A DNA stretch of 64,000 bases from Sinobacterium caligoides. Lineage in GTDB: Bacteria > Pseudomonadota > Gammaproteobacteria > Pseudomonadales > Sinobacteriaceae. This document shows, piece by piece, positions 40,251-51,000 of the stretch. A program made the translations under genes and the position numbers. The notes beneath the pieces were generated by a model that saw only the letters and a program-made list of their open reading frames with translations, did not search any database and was not told where the DNA came from. Numbering within the stretch: position 1 is the first letter of the stretch; every line of letters begins with the position of its first letter. The stretch spans positions 1,148,054-1,212,053 of the forward strand of contig NZ_RKHR01000004.1 of assembly GCF_003752585.1 (NCBI RefSeq), in the 5' to 3' direction.

Positions 40251-40276
40251 AAAAAGGCGCCCTAAGGCGCCTTTTT
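40251..40276. terminator. Bidirectional terminator after typA
   Basis: AAAAAGGCGCC and GGCGCCTTTTT form an 11-bp perfect stem around CTAA. T-tracts occur on both strands; in context it closes typA (minus), 30 bp after its stop. Confidence 0.88.
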
Positions 40277-40305
40277 ATCTAGCGGTATTATCGATCGCCA
40301 GAAAG

Positions 40306-42120
40306 TTACTTCTTCTTGTTGCGACGACGCTCGTTCTCAGTAAGGAACTTCTTACGAATACGAATCGACTCAGGCGTCACCTCAACCAACTCATCATCTT
40401 CGATGAATTCTAGCGCCTGCTCCAATGTCTGCTTGATATAAGGCACCAGGGTAAGCGCCTCGTCAGTACCAGAGGCACGTACGTTAGTCAGCTGCTTCGC
40501 CTTAGTAGGGTTTACCGCAAGGTCGTTAGAGCGCGTGTGAATACCAACGATCTGACCTTCATATACTTCAGTATTGGCCGTCACCAGTAGGCGCCCACGA
40601 TCCTGAAGGAAGTACAAACCATAGGCCAAAGTCTTACCTTTCGCCATTGAGACAAGAACACCGTTCTGACGCTCACCAGCCTCACCACCCTTAACAGGAC
40701 CGTAGTGATCGAAGATGCTATTCATGATGCCCGAACCAGAGGTCAGCGTCATAAACAAGGTGCGGAAGCCGATCAATCCACGCGCAGGGATAATGTACTC
40801 AAGACGAATACGACCCTTGCCGTCTGGCTCCATGTTGGTCAACTCACCTTTACGGTTACCCATTTCCTCCATGATAGAACCCTGATGCGGCTCCTCAACG
40901 TCGATGGTAACGTGCTCAAAGGGCTCGCTAAGAACGCCGTCGATAGTCTTCTGAATCACTTCTGGACGAGAGACACCCATCTCGAAGCCTTCACGACGCA
41001 TAGACTCGATTAGTACCGATAGATGAAGCTCGCCACGACCCGAGACAATAAACTTATCCGGAGTATCACCCTCTTGTACGCGCAGCGCAACATTGTGGAT
41101 AAGCTCTTGATCCAAGCGGTCTTTGATGTTTCGCGTAGTAACAAACTTACCTTCTTTACCAGCAAAGGGCGAATCGTTTACCTGGAAAGTCATGGTTACC
41201 GTCGGCTCATCAACACTCAGCGCCGGCATAGCAACAACATGCTCTGGGTCACAGATAGTATCGGAGATTTTCAGTTCACCAAGACCGGTGATACAAACGA
41301 TATCACCAGCACTAGCTTCCTGTACCTCAACTCGATCCAGCCCTTGATAACCCATCACGCCGAGCACCTTACCCTTGCGCTGCTTTCCGGGTTCGTTGGC
41401 GTTCTCAATTACGACCTGTTGATTAGGCTTAACACGACCGCTGGTAATACGACCAACACCGATAACACCAACATAACTGGAGTAATCTAGGGCAGATATC
41501 TGCATCTGTAGCGGGCCTTCAATATCAACCTTAGGCGCCGGCACGTTATCGACAATCATCTGCATCAGCGGCGTCATATCATCAGCCAGGTCGTCAGCTT
41601 CCAGGCCAGCAACACCGTTCAGTGCCGAAGCGTAGATAACAGGGAAGTCTAACTGCTCATCTGTCGCACCAAGTTTGTCGAACAGCTCGAACACTTGATC
41701 CATGGCGTAATCTGGACGAGCACCTGGACGGTCAACCTTGTTGACAACAACAATTGGGTTCAAGCCCTGCTCGAACGCTTTCTGCGTCACAAAGCGGGTC
41801 TGTGGCATCGGTCCATCAACGGCGTCAACCAACAATAGAACAGAATCAACCATCGACATGACGCGCTCAACCTCACCACCGAAGTCGGCGTGGCCCGGTG
41901 TGTCGACAATATTGATGCGATAGCCATTCCAGTTGATAGCAGTATTCTTTGCTAAGATGGTAATGCCACGCTCTTTCTCTTGGTCGTTACTATCCATGAC
42001 GCGCTCGCCGCCCTGGTTACGCTCTAGCGTACCAGATTGCTCGAGTAGCTTGTCTACAAGCGTAGTCTTACCATGGTCAACGTGGGCTATGATGGCGATA
42101 TTTCTAAGTTTATCTGTCAC
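40306..42120 (-). CDS. typA: Ribosome-associated GTPase TypA/BipA
   Basis: Translational GTPase involved in 50S assembly, cold and stress adaptation. The 604 residues show G1 [11 protein letters not shown] (14-24), switch [14 protein letters not shown] (about 73-84), NKVD (about 127), a beta-barrel domain, EF-G-like domains III/V and the C-terminal domain with [14 protein letters not shown]-type end. The start is GTG (42118-42120), with AGGA 10 nt upstream. It is divergent from the SNF-family transporter gene. Confidence 0.97.
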   Translation of the reverse strand: MTDKLRNIAIIAHVDHGKTTLVDKLLEQSGTLERNQGGERVMDSNDQEKERGITILAKNTAINWNGYRINIVDTPGHADFGGEVERVMSMVDSVLLLVDAVDGPMPQTRFVTQKAFEQGLNPIVVVNKVDRPGARPDYAMDQVFELFDKLGATDEQLDFPVIYASALNGVAGLEADDLADDMTPLMQMIVDNVPAPKVDIEGPLQMQISALDYSSYVGVIGVGRITSGRVKPNQQVVIENANEPGKQRKGKVLGVMGYQGLDRVEVQEASAGDIVCITGLGELKISDTICDPEHVVAMPALSVDEPTVTMTFQVNDSPFAGKEGKFVTTRNIKDRLDQELIHNVALRVQEGDTPDKFIVSGRGELHLSVLIESMRREGFEMGVSRPEVIQKTIDGVLSEPFEHVTIDVEEPHQGSIMEEMGNRKGELTNMEPDGKGRIRLEYIIPARGLIGFRTLFMTLTSGSGIMNSIFDHYGPVKGGEAGERQNGVLVSMAKGKTLAYGLYFLQDRGRLLVTANTEVYEGQIVGIHTRSNDLAVNPTKAKQLTNVRASGTDEALTLVPYIKQTLEQALEFIEDDELVEVTPESIRIRKKFLTENERRRNKKK

Positions 42121-42313
42121 TACACTGTATTCCTAGCTAGGCGGCCGACGAGAAGTTAGGCTGCGAAAAAAAGTGAGAAATTATACACATTTTTGGCTGA
42201 AATCAACACAAGTAGTTACACCTATTTGCCTAAGTAGAGAGTTCATGTTTTATTGTCTGACATGTTGGCCCCTAACTAACTAATAAAATACCATTCATAC
42301 TCGAGGATCTATC

Positions 42314-43666
42314 GTGAGCAACAGCGAACAACGCAGCCAGTGGTCTGGCCGATTTGCCTTCATCATGGCTGCCACCGGCTCTGCCGTCGGCCTTGGTAAC
42401 ATCTGGAAATTCCCCTATATCACCGGTGAAAACGGTGGCGGCGCCTTCGTGTTGATGTACCTCGTCTGCATCGCCCTGGTAGGAATCCCCATACTCATGG
42501 CCGAAATCATGATCGGCCGTCGCGGACAAAAAAGCCCTGGTGAGTGCTTCGGCGATATTGCCGACAAGGAAAAATCCAGCAAAGCCTGGCGCATCGTCGG
42601 CGGCGCCGGCTCATTAACCGCCTACCTCATTCTCACCTTTTATTCCGTCATCGGTGGCTGGACTCTCAACTACCTATCCATGGCAATAAGTAATACCTTT
42701 GCCGGCTTACCCCCCGCCTCTATCGAGAACATCTTCGGTGAGATGCTAGCCAATCCACTCGAGATGCTGGCTTGGCACAGCGTATTTATGGTTTCTATTG
42801 CCGTCGTGGTTATGCGCGGGCTTAATAAGGGCATCGAACGAGCTGTCGTCGTGCTCATGCCTGCAATGATGATTCTTATCGTCGGCTTAGTGCTCTATGG
42901 CGCCTTCGGCACCACCGGCTTCAACCAGAGCATGGACTTCCTCTTTAGCGTCGACTTCAGCAAGATCACCGGTGAAGCCTTCCTTACCGCACTCGGCCAC
43001 AGCTTCTTCACCCTGAGTCTCGGTATGTCGGTAATGATCGCCTACGGCTCACATCTACCGAAGAACATCTCCATAGCGCGTGCTGCGATTAGCATTAGCG
43101 CACTCGACACCATCATTGCACTGCTTGCAGGCCTGGCGATTTTTGCCATCGTCTTCGATAATGGCCAAGACGTCTCTGCCGGCCCTGGCCTCATTTTCCA
43201 GAGCCTACCTATCGCCTTCTCTGAGATGAACGGCGGCTTCATTGTCTCCATCGCCTTCTTCTTCCTACTGCTGTTTGCCGCTTGGTCTTCCGCCGTCTCA
43301 CTTCTCGTCCCACCTGTCGAGCGCATGGAAAGTAAGGGCATCAGCTTGGGCAAATCCACTTGGCTGGTCGCTGGCACCGCCTGGGCTATCGGTATCCTCG
43401 CGCTACTATCGTTTAATGTCCTCGGCGACTTCAAACTATTTGGCATGGGCATCTTTGACCTGCTCGACTACCTCACCGGCAAGTTGTTATTACCGCTAGT
43501 CGGCCTCATGGTAGCAATCTTTGCGGGCTGGGTGATGTCGTACAACACCACGACCAAAGAGCTTGGCCTGAACGGTCTCGGCTATATCGCTTGGCGCGTA
43601 CTGACCCGCTTTGTCGCCCCAGCGCTCGTCGTCGTCGTCTTTATCTACGGCCTCGGTATCTTCTAA
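42314..43666 (+). CDS. Sodium-dependent transporter, SNF family
   Basis: A 450-residue inner-membrane Na+ symporter of the neurotransmitter:sodium symporter family (LeuT fold), 11-12 helices. The signature WSGRFAFIMAATGSAVGLGN (9-28) followed by WKFPYITGENGGGAF is the TM1 Na+ and substrate site; GHSFFTLSLGMSVMIAYGSH (about 228-247) is TM6. Bacterial members carry amino acids; the substrate cannot be named. The start is GTG, with GAGG 7 nt upstream. It is monocistronic, closed by a terminator. Confidence 0.92.
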   Translation: MSNSEQRSQWSGRFAFIMAATGSAVGLGNIWKFPYITGENGGGAFVLMYLVCIALVGIPILMAEIMIGRRGQKSPGECFGDIADKEKSSKAWRIVGGAGSLTAYLILTFYSVIGGWTLNYLSMAISNTFAGLPPASIENIFGEMLANPLEMLAWHSVFMVSIAVVVMRGLNKGIERAVVVLMPAMMILIVGLVLYGAFGTTGFNQSMDFLFSVDFSKITGEAFLTALGHSFFTLSLGMSVMIAYGSHLPKNISIARAAISISALDTIIALLAGLAIFAIVFDNGQDVSAGPGLIFQSLPIAFSEMNGGFIVSIAFFFLLLFAAWSSAVSLLVPPVERMESKGISLGKSTWLVAGTAWAIGILALLSFNVLGDFKLFGMGIFDLLDYLTGKLLLPLVGLMVAIFAGWVMSYNTTTKELGLNGLGYIAWRVLTRFVAPALVVVVFIYGLGIF

Positions 43667-43682
43667 AGCTACCTCCAAGTAG

Positions 43683-43712
43683 CCCGGTGAGCGCGTTCGC
43701 TTACCGGGTTTT
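43683..43712 (+). terminator. Terminator of the SNF-family transporter
   Basis: CCCGGTGAGCG (43683-43693) pairs with CGCTTACCGGG (43698-43708), one G-T wobble, loop CGTT, then four T residues; 16 bp after the stop. Confidence 0.8.
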
Positions 43713-43855
43713 ACCACGGTCTGACGACAACAGCCTTCAGCTATTTCTGCGCTACCTCTATCAGCCTCTATCCAGTCAAGCTTGCCCTACTATCTCAAGC
43801 CCCACAGACTAGGTTATCAGTGACAAGAAAGGCACTACGCTAAATAGAGGCCGCC

Positions 43856-45190
43856 CTAAAAGGGATGATTGACCATCACCCAGAGGTTCGTCCCCTCTTC
43901 CGAGTGCGCAACATCAGTACGCACCACAATACCGGCCATCATCGCCCGTAAAGAAAAGCCAAAGTCGGTTTTAACCTCTTGTAGCAACTCATCAGCACGA
44001 TACTCCGCCCCCACTCGCCCCGCCTCAACAAAGGCCACGAGCTGAAACCAATCTATCTTAGCAAACTGCAACCACCGCACATCGGTCGCAGGGTTATAGC
44101 GCAGCGTATAGCGATACTCGGCGGTACCGTAGATCGCCGCCTTGTCGTGAAAGCGGTGCTGATCATAACCCCGCATGCGGTAGAAGCCCCCCAGGTTAGC
44201 CCCCTCATTAAAAGGCGCACCGCCGGCCACTCGACTGGCCCCAGAGGCATCGTAGTCCAGCTGCCACGAAGGCGAGTAACCCGTCCAAAAGTTCAGCGCG
44301 ACAATGCGCTGATGTGCATAGCGCGAGCTGCCTAGAGAGAAATATTTACTGGCTTCAAGTTCAACAAAGCTCCAGGAGTGATCAGACTCCAGCCAACCGT
44401 AGTCGCGGCTGATGGCAATGTATTGCCGACTCCCCTTTGAAGGGTTGAGCGGAAAATCAGTGTTGTCATAAAGTAAACCTAACTCAACACCGTGCACCGC
44501 CCCATCAATTTTGCCGCTCTCCTGCTCATAGCTCTGGTAGCGATTAAACTGGCGCAACATCAGCACGCTAGCACCACTACTCAGCGGGTCCCAACGCTCC
44601 CCGCCACTAGGCTCAGAGACCAGTAAACCCTCTCGAGTGTGGTAGTTGACCAGGCCGCGCTCTCGCGTCGCACCGATAGGCAACGCCAACTCCAGCTTCA
44701 TCTCCCACCAATTCGATGCTCCATCGGCCTGAACATACTGCTGGTCAGTGGAGCTATTAGCACCTGGGCGCGGCATACCGGCAGGAGTATAACTATTGCG
44801 GGTGCTCGCATAGGCTCTCTGATCCGGGTAATACCCCTGCATGCCGATTGCACTGAAATACAGTCGATTGGTACCTGGCAGCCGATAGTTCCACACTCCT
44901 AAGGCAACAGCCTGACTAACGTCGCCAGCAAAAGCGGTGGCACCTATCGACATCTGCTCCTGATAGTAACCACTGCGCATACCCCCAAGCCCAAGGTTAA
45001 GGCCCATCGTATCGGTAGAGAAGGCATAGGGAAGCAGCAAGCTCTCAGCCGCATCGTCGGGCGTCTCCTGCCGATCGATCGAGCTTTTCACGCTGGCGGC
45101 TGGCAACGCCTCAACGCTGGCACTAACGAACAGCACAAGCAGAGGAGCAATAAAAAGAGATCTTGAAAAATCAGTGACAAAACAGCCCAT
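43856..45190 (-). CDS. Barrel-only Omp85-like outer-membrane protein
   Basis: A 444-residue secreted protein with a signal peptide (about 10-28, ending VEA-LPA). Alternating amphipathic strands with aromatic ends run to a C-terminal Phe (VMVNHPF), typical of an outer-membrane beta-barrel. DNTDFPLNPSKGSRQYIAIS (about 235-254) and GGFYRMRGYDQHRF (about 340-353) match the late part of the BamA/TamA/FhaC barrel, the latter being the conserved lid-lock (VRGY/F) motif. The roughly 190 residues before the barrel core show no POTRA-like repeats. It may export or assemble a partner; none is adjacent. It stands alone between two oppositely oriented units. Confidence 0.75.
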   Translation of the reverse strand: MGCFVTDFSRSLFIAPLLVLFVSASVEALPAASVKSSIDRQETPDDAAESLLLPYAFSTDTMGLNLGLGGMRSGYYQEQMSIGATAFAGDVSQAVALGVWNYRLPGTNRLYFSAIGMQGYYPDQRAYASTRNSYTPAGMPRPGANSSTDQQYVQADGASNWWEMKLELALPIGATRERGLVNYHTREGLLVSEPSGGERWDPLSSGASVLMLRQFNRYQSYEQESGKIDGAVHGVELGLLYDNTDFPLNPSKGSRQYIAISRDYGWLESDHSWSFVELEASKYFSLGSSRYAHQRIVALNFWTGYSPSWQLDYDASGASRVAGGAPFNEGANLGGFYRMRGYDQHRFHDKAAIYGTAEYRYTLRYNPATDVRWLQFAKIDWFQLVAFVEAGRVGAEYRADELLQEVKTDFGFSLRAMMAGIVVRTDVAHSEEGTNLWVMVNHPF

Positions 45191-45278
45191 AGCACTCTCG
45201 TTATGTTTATTAACACAATCGATTGTAATGCCGATGCCGCGATAAAGATATCCTCTCGCTGCTGGTACTGCCCCCCCT

Positions 45279-45306
45279 AAAAAAGAAAGCCCCGCATATG
45301 CGGGGC
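45279..45306 (-). terminator. Terminator of the acyl-CoA ligase gene
   Basis: The palindrome GCCCCGCATATGCGGGGC (45289-45306) is followed on the minus strand by TTTCTTTTTT. It is 38 bp after the ligase stop. Confidence 0.83.
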
Positions 45307-45343
45307 CTCAGTCAGCAGCAGACATTTCGCTCAGGCTATCTGG

Positions 45344-46936
45344 CTAAGCCAGCTCGTCTGCCATCTCACGTAGCTTATTCTTAGCGACTTTCTCCAGCGC
45401 CGCCCGCGGGAAATCTTCGACTATGTGGATCGCTCGGGGCACTTTGAAGTCGGCGAGATTCGCGGCACAGTGAGCAATGATCTGCTCACAAAATTCTGCA
45501 TCGCTTTCCGGCGCCCCGAAGCCCTTGATCACAAAGCCTACGGGCACCATATCCAGCATCTCATCGCGACGGGCAACGATGGCGATCTCACCGATGCCCG
45601 GCACCTGCATGCAGACCTCTTCGACCTGACGTGCGGAAACATTTTCCCCCCCAACCTTTAACGCGTCCTTATCGCGATCACAGAAGAAGAAGTCCCCCTC
45701 CTCGCCGAGACGTACCCTGTCGCCAGTCTTAAACCAACCGTCATCGGTGAATGCCTTATTATTGGCCTCCTCGTTATCGTAATACTCGAGGAATATCTGC
45801 ACACCGCGCGTCGCCTTCACCCACAACTCGCCGATCTCTCCCTGCTCGCAGATGGCTCCGGTTTCCTCGTTGACGATGGCCAACTGATAGCCCGGAGTGG
45901 GCTTGCCAATAGAGTGCTGCGGCCAATCATGAACAAAGTCGGAACGAGTCGCATGAGTCACCGTCTCCGTCATCCCCCAGCTCGCAAAAGGCTCACAACC
46001 CAGCCAGCCGCCGATTTCCTTCCAGATGATACCCATCGGAATCACTCGCAGCGTATGCTGCTCAGGCACCGCCTGTGCGCCAATCGCCTTAAACACGAAG
46101 GGAATCATCGAGCAGTGGGTGACTTGATGCTTTTCAATCACCTGCCAAAAACGGCTAGCCGAGAACTTCGGCTGCAATATTGCCGTCGCACCGACCCCCA
46201 TCGCCCCCCAGAAGGCCCAGCTCTGCGCGTTGACATGAAAAAACGGCAGGAAGGCGAGGTACTTGTCATCCTGACGAAGATCCATCGAAGACGCCCCCAT
46301 CTTACCCGACCACAGCGCGTTAGCATGGGTGTGCACTACCGCCTTCGGCAAACTGGTCGTGCCGGAGGTAAACATGATGCCTGCGGGCAGCATCGGTTCA
46401 GCAGGACGCTCAGGGACGACACTCGCATCACCATACAAGGTGTCGAAGAGTGGTAAATCACTCACCTGCTCGGCGCTGGCCGGCTCACCAGAGTTGTCCT
46501 CCGTCACCACTAGCCAGCCAATATGCTTGGCATTATCCGCCACCTGTTGCGCATACTGTGGCTGAGTGATGGCACCGACCGCCTTAGTGTGATCCGCAAA
46601 GTAGGCTATTTCGCCACCGACACTGCGGGTATTAGTGGTAACACCGATCGCCCCTAACTTGGCGCAGGCATACCAGGCCAGCACCATTTCGGGACAGTTA
46701 TCGCAGTGCAACAACACTTTGTCGCCCTTCTTAACACCCTTGGCATAAAGGCCGCCCGCTAACTTCGCCACCTCCTCGTCAAAACGCTTGTAGGTCCAGG
46801 TCTGATCGTTACCGCTACGCGGCTCCCAGACCAAAAAGGGATGATCAGGCCGGTGCGTCGCCCAGTGCTTAAGTTTCCACGGAATGTCTTGGCCTGCATA
46901 CTCGAACAATTCGGCCGCTCGGGAGAGATCGGTCAT
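45344..46936 (-). CDS. Acyl-CoA synthetase, CaiC-like AMP-dependent ligase
   Basis: A 530-residue cytosolic ANL-superfamily enzyme that activates a carboxylic acid as acyl-AMP and then acyl-CoA. Motifs: FTSGTTSLPKAVVHTHAN (P-loop, near 188), a FASWGMTETV A5 motif near 318, GWFKTGDRVRLGEEGDFFF (A7/A8, near 400) and DALKVGGENVSARQVEEV. The SGTTSxPK form and RGGENVS-like A8 recall crotonobetaine/carnitine-CoA ligase CaiC more than FadD; the true substrate is unknown. The catalytic Lys region LEKVAKNKLRE is at the end. GGAG lies 7 nt from the chosen ATG; the frame runs 20 codons further up. Confidence 0.82.
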   Translation of the reverse strand: MTDLSRAAELFEYAGQDIPWKLKHWATHRPDHPFLVWEPRSGNDQTWTYKRFDEEVAKLAGGLYAKGVKKGDKVLLHCDNCPEMVLAWYACAKLGAIGVTTNTRSVGGEIAYFADHTKAVGAITQPQYAQQVADNAKHIGWLVVTEDNSGEPASAEQVSDLPLFDTLYGDASVVPERPAEPMLPAGIMFTSGTTSLPKAVVHTHANALWSGKMGASSMDLRQDDKYLAFLPFFHVNAQSWAFWGAMGVGATAILQPKFSASRFWQVIEKHQVTHCSMIPFVFKAIGAQAVPEQHTLRVIPMGIIWKEIGGWLGCEPFASWGMTETVTHATRSDFVHDWPQHSIGKPTPGYQLAIVNEETGAICEQGEIGELWVKATRGVQIFLEYYDNEEANNKAFTDDGWFKTGDRVRLGEEGDFFFCDRDKDALKVGGENVSARQVEEVCMQVPGIGEIAIVARRDEMLDMVPVGFVIKGFGAPESDAEFCEQIIAHCAANLADFKVPRAIHIVEDFPRAALEKVAKNKLREMADELA

Positions 46937-47230
46937 ACCTTTGCTCCATCTGAAAATTTCTATTATTTGTTTGCTCATCGCGGCATGGGCTTGCACAGGT
47001 CGAGGCAGTCGACGGCGCGGAGCTTAACACTGATTATATTTAGGCGGCATAACAGCGGCTAGGTGATTACCTGCCGCTAGGGGCTGACATTCCTGCTCAT
47101 TACGATATGAAGAAACCCCCCTTTTCCTTGTCCAGCATCAACAAAGCCGGTTGCAGACGCAAGTCAGTACAGTAGAATCCCCTCCCTCACAAATTGATCA
47201 TCTCTCAACAGTCTTCGAAGGACCTGTTTT

Positions 47231-47770
47231 ATGGCACTGAAAAATACCCATAGTAGCTTCGGCCTCACCACTAAAATGATCCACTGGGCGATGTTTATCC
47301 TCATCCTAATGACGATCGTCGGCGGTTATCAGCTAGATGGCATGCCTGACGGTGACGCAAAGTGGGCCGCCTTCGACGAACACAAGAGCTTTGGTGCCCT
47401 CATACTCATCCTCGCACTGGCTCGCCTGGTATGGCGCTTCATCAACGTCGTACCGACCTTTGATAGCTTGACCGCCAGCGAACACCGTAAGGCCGTCGCC
47501 ATGCAATGGTTGCTATATCTGCTATTCATCGCCCAGCCACTCAGCGGCGTCATCATGAGCCAGGCTGGCGGTCGCCCGGTCAGCTTCTTCGGTCTGTTCA
47601 ACCTGCCGACTATCGTAGCGGAAAGCAAGGCTATCGGCAGCTTTGCCCACAGCCTTCACCTGTGGGTCTGGATCGCGCTGAGCGTCGCCATCGGTCTACA
47701 CATCTTGGCAGCGTTACGCCATCAGTTCATCCTCAAGAATGATGTACTAAGCAAGATCACCCACGGTTAA
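47231..47770 (+). CDS. Cytochrome b561 family protein
   Basis: A 179-residue four-helix inner-membrane diheme cytochrome b561 (CybB type), passing electrons between quinone and periplasmic acceptors, or oxidising superoxide in the E. coli enzyme. Candidate heme ligands are His in KMIHWAMFIL (about 18), DEHKSFGALIL (about 56), FAHSLHLWVWI (about 141-145) and GLHILAALRHQF (about 157-164). AAGGA is 8 nt before the ATG. The next gene starts 83 bp later. Confidence 0.88.
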   Translation: MALKNTHSSFGLTTKMIHWAMFILILMTIVGGYQLDGMPDGDAKWAAFDEHKSFGALILILALARLVWRFINVVPTFDSLTASEHRKAVAMQWLLYLLFIAQPLSGVIMSQAGGRPVSFFGLFNLPTIVAESKAIGSFAHSLHLWVWIALSVAIGLHILAALRHQFILKNDVLSKITHG

Positions 47771-47852
47771 TCAAGCCCCGCGGATCAGAGCGCGCAGCGC
47801 ACGCTTGGATCCGCTATGCTATGACCCTATTCCAAACGAGGAAAGCGTCATC

Positions 47853-48038
47853 ATGAGTAACGTCATTCCCTTCAAGCGCCCCAGCCTCAAAGAACGACAC
47901 AAGGGTAATACCTTATGTCGTAACAATCACCACAAGTGGCTCGTCGTCAAAGAAAACCAGTTCGATAGCCAGCAGGGAAAGCTCGTCACCTGCTACCGCT
48001 GTGAACGCTGCGGCAAGCGCAAGAACAAAGCCCTATAG
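47853..48038 (+). CDS. Small conserved zinc-binding-type protein
   Basis: A 61-residue basic protein opening MSNVIPFKRPSLKER. CRNNHHKW (22-29) and the later CYRCERCG pattern (about 47-54) provide Cys and His for one zinc site. I recall near-identical small proteins (IPFKRP..K.NTLC..GHHKW) in many gammaproteobacteria without known function. The ATG at 47853 has GAGGA about 10 nt upstream; the frame is open further but unlike the family. It is convergent with the RND permease gene. Confidence 0.75.
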   Translation: MSNVIPFKRPSLKERHKGNTLCRNNHHKWLVVKENQFDSQQGKLVTCYRCERCGKRKNKAL

Positions 48039-48057
48039 CTCCCGCACGACTCACCTG

Positions 48058-51000
48058 TCAGGCCAACCGCCAGCGCTGTCGCCAGCCTCGCAGCAACAGC
48101 GCCAGACGCTCACCGGCCAGCAACAGACAGGGGACGAACAGCAGCGTCACCGTACTGGCAAAAAGCACGCCGAACGCCAGGGAAACCACCATCGGAATAA
48201 GAAACTGTGCCTGTGAGCTAGTCTCGGTCATGATCGGTAGCAGACCAATAAACGTTGTCACCGACGTCAGCACAATCGCCCTAAAACGATCCACCGCACC
48301 CTCGGCAATCGACTCAGCCAACGGCTTGCCCTGCTGATGGAGAGCGTTAACCCGGTCGATCAACACCAGGTTATCGTTGACCACGACACCAGCACAGGCA
48401 ATGATACCCATCAGCGAAAACATCGAGATATCTATGCCCATGAGCAGGTGACCAATAATCGCCCCCATGAAACCAAACGGCACGGCACTCAACACCACCA
48501 CCGGCTGCCAATACGATTTAAAGACCACCGACATTAGGCCATAGATAACCAGCATCGACAGCGCCATCAATTTCATCGTCGCACCGACAAACTCCGCCTG
48601 CTCCGCCTGCTCACCCTCCAAGCTGAAGCTAACGTCAGGATAGAGGCGCTTCCACTCCGCAAGCTTATCGCCTTCGATCGCCGCGATGATCTCACCCGCG
48701 CTGGCGAAACCGTGTTGTAGCTCCGCCGTTACCGTCACACTGCGCTTGCGATCGACGCGCTCAATGGTCTTATAACTCGGTTGATAGTCAATCTGCGCCA
48801 CCTCTTCGAACGGCACCTCGATTCCCTGACGCGTCCGAATACGCATGTCGCGCAGGTAGTCCTCACTATCTTGTAGGGCCCGCGGATAGCGCAGCATTAC
48901 CTTGGCGTCCTCGTGACTCAATGGAATCCGCTGCACCTCCTCGCCATAAAAGCCTCGCCGCACCTGACGCGCGATATCGTTTAAGGTGAGCCCCAAGCTC
49001 TCGGCCCGCGGTCGCAGACTCAAGACGATCTCCGGCTTGGCGTCTTCCAGCGTTGTACGCACATTGTAGACCCCCTCATACTTGCCCAACTCGGCCTGCA
49101 AAGCCTCGCTAACCGCGGCCAAAGAGGTCATCGTCCGAGCCGCAATCTGCATCTCAATCGGCTTACCTAGGTCCTTAAAAGTAAAGCGGATATTATAATC
49201 TTTAGCGCGTGAAATAGTGCCGATATAACGCTTCCATTCCGCCACTAGATCCTCCGTGGCAATATTTCTGCCGTCATCGGCGGCCAAGCCCACCACCACT
49301 TTCACGCTGCTACCGTAGGCGACACTCTCAATGTGGCGCACCAGCTCTCCCTCTTCGCTTGAGTAAGCCTGCTTCAGGCGATAAGCCGCCTCCTCCAGCT
49401 GCCGCATGATCTTCTCGCTGTTAGCGAAGGCCGTGCCATCGGCCAGCTCGACGCTGGCAATGATATAATCGACCGGCACCCGCGGGAAAAAACTAGTCTT
49501 TAACCAGCCGCCACTGAGCACCGCCACCGTCATCATGAAAACGACAAGAAAGCAGGACAACGTCAGCCCCTTCCAGCGCATAGTCAAGGCCAAGAAGGGC
49601 CGGTAGAGCGCGGTGGCAAAATGCTCCATCCCCCTCGCACAGCGTTGACGCAAACGGCCCAACCACTGACCAAAGCGGCTGCGAGCCGCCTTCTCCGGCT
49701 TCATATGGGCAAGGTGCGCCGGCAAAATAAACATGCTCTCGAGCAAGGAAAAAGCCAGCGCTAACAACACGACCTTGGGTATCTCTCGCGGCTCTGGGCT
49801 ATCGCCCGGCAAAAAGAAGAATGGCAAAAAGAAGATCATCGTACTGATGACGGCAAACCACACCGGAGTAATCACCGCCCGCGTGCCGGCAATGGCGCCC
49901 AGCATTCCCGGCTGCCCCCTCGACTGCGCCGCATAGATCGATTCACCGACGATAATCGCATCATCCACCACAATGCCTAAGATCATCAGGAAGGCAAACA
50001 ACGACACCATGTTAATGCTGGCACCCGTCGCCGGCAGCAACCAAAAAGCACCGAGAAAGGCCACGCCAATACCGGCCGCAACCCAGAAGGCCAGCAGGGG
50101 GCGCAGGAACAGCAACAACACGATATAGACGAGGGCCAGACCACCGAGGCCGTTAGTCACCAGAGTATGCACCCGCCCCTTGAACGCCACCGACATGTCG
50201 CGCCACACCACCAGCTCCGCACCCTCGGGTAGACGGTCTTGCGCTGCCTCGACAAAGGCGTAGACGCTGGCGCTGGTCTTCAAAACATTCGGGCTGCTGG
50301 TCGAGTAGATCTCTAACGACAGCGACGGCTTACCATCGAAACGCGTCAGGCTATCGCTGTCGGCAAAATCTGCCCGTACCTGAGCCACATCACCGACACG
50401 CAACACCGTGCCGTCGCTACTGCTACGCACCACCACCGCCTCGAAGTCGGCCGCACTATAACCTTGGCCTCGCGTCTGCAGCTGAATATCGCCGTCGACT
50501 GTTTTCAACTTACCGGCGGGGAGGTTCAGCGACGAGCCACGAATGGCCTCGGCAATCTGTTCGAAACGCAAACCGTAACGACGCAGGTCTGCCTCGCTAA
50601 CCTCGATCAACATCTCGTAGTCTCGCGGCTTACGCAGCTCAACCAGTGAGACGTTAGCGAGCTCTGAGAGTTCGTCGCGCAGCTGAACCCCCAACTCCTT
50701 CAAATTAGCCTCGCCAATATCACCGGACAGCGCCAGGCTGATCATTCGCGTCTTCCACTGAATGATGTTGATCTGCGGCTTTTCTGCCTCCACAGGGAAG
50801 CTAACAATCGCATCGACCCGCGACTTCACATCGCTCAGCAACGCCTGACCATCATAACCGGGCAGCGCCTCAACGGTGATCGTCGCCATCCCCTCTCGAC
50901 AGACAGTGCGAATTTTATCGACTCCCGAAAGATCGTGAATCGCCTCCTCAATGCGCTTGCCGAGCTGTTGCTCGACTTCCTTCGGGCTCGCTCCCGGGTA

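Noticed and set aside
45914-46456. 180-codon frame antisense to the acyl-CoA ligase
   Set aside because: Shadow frame rich in Arg/His/Pro; the sense strand has all ANL motifs.
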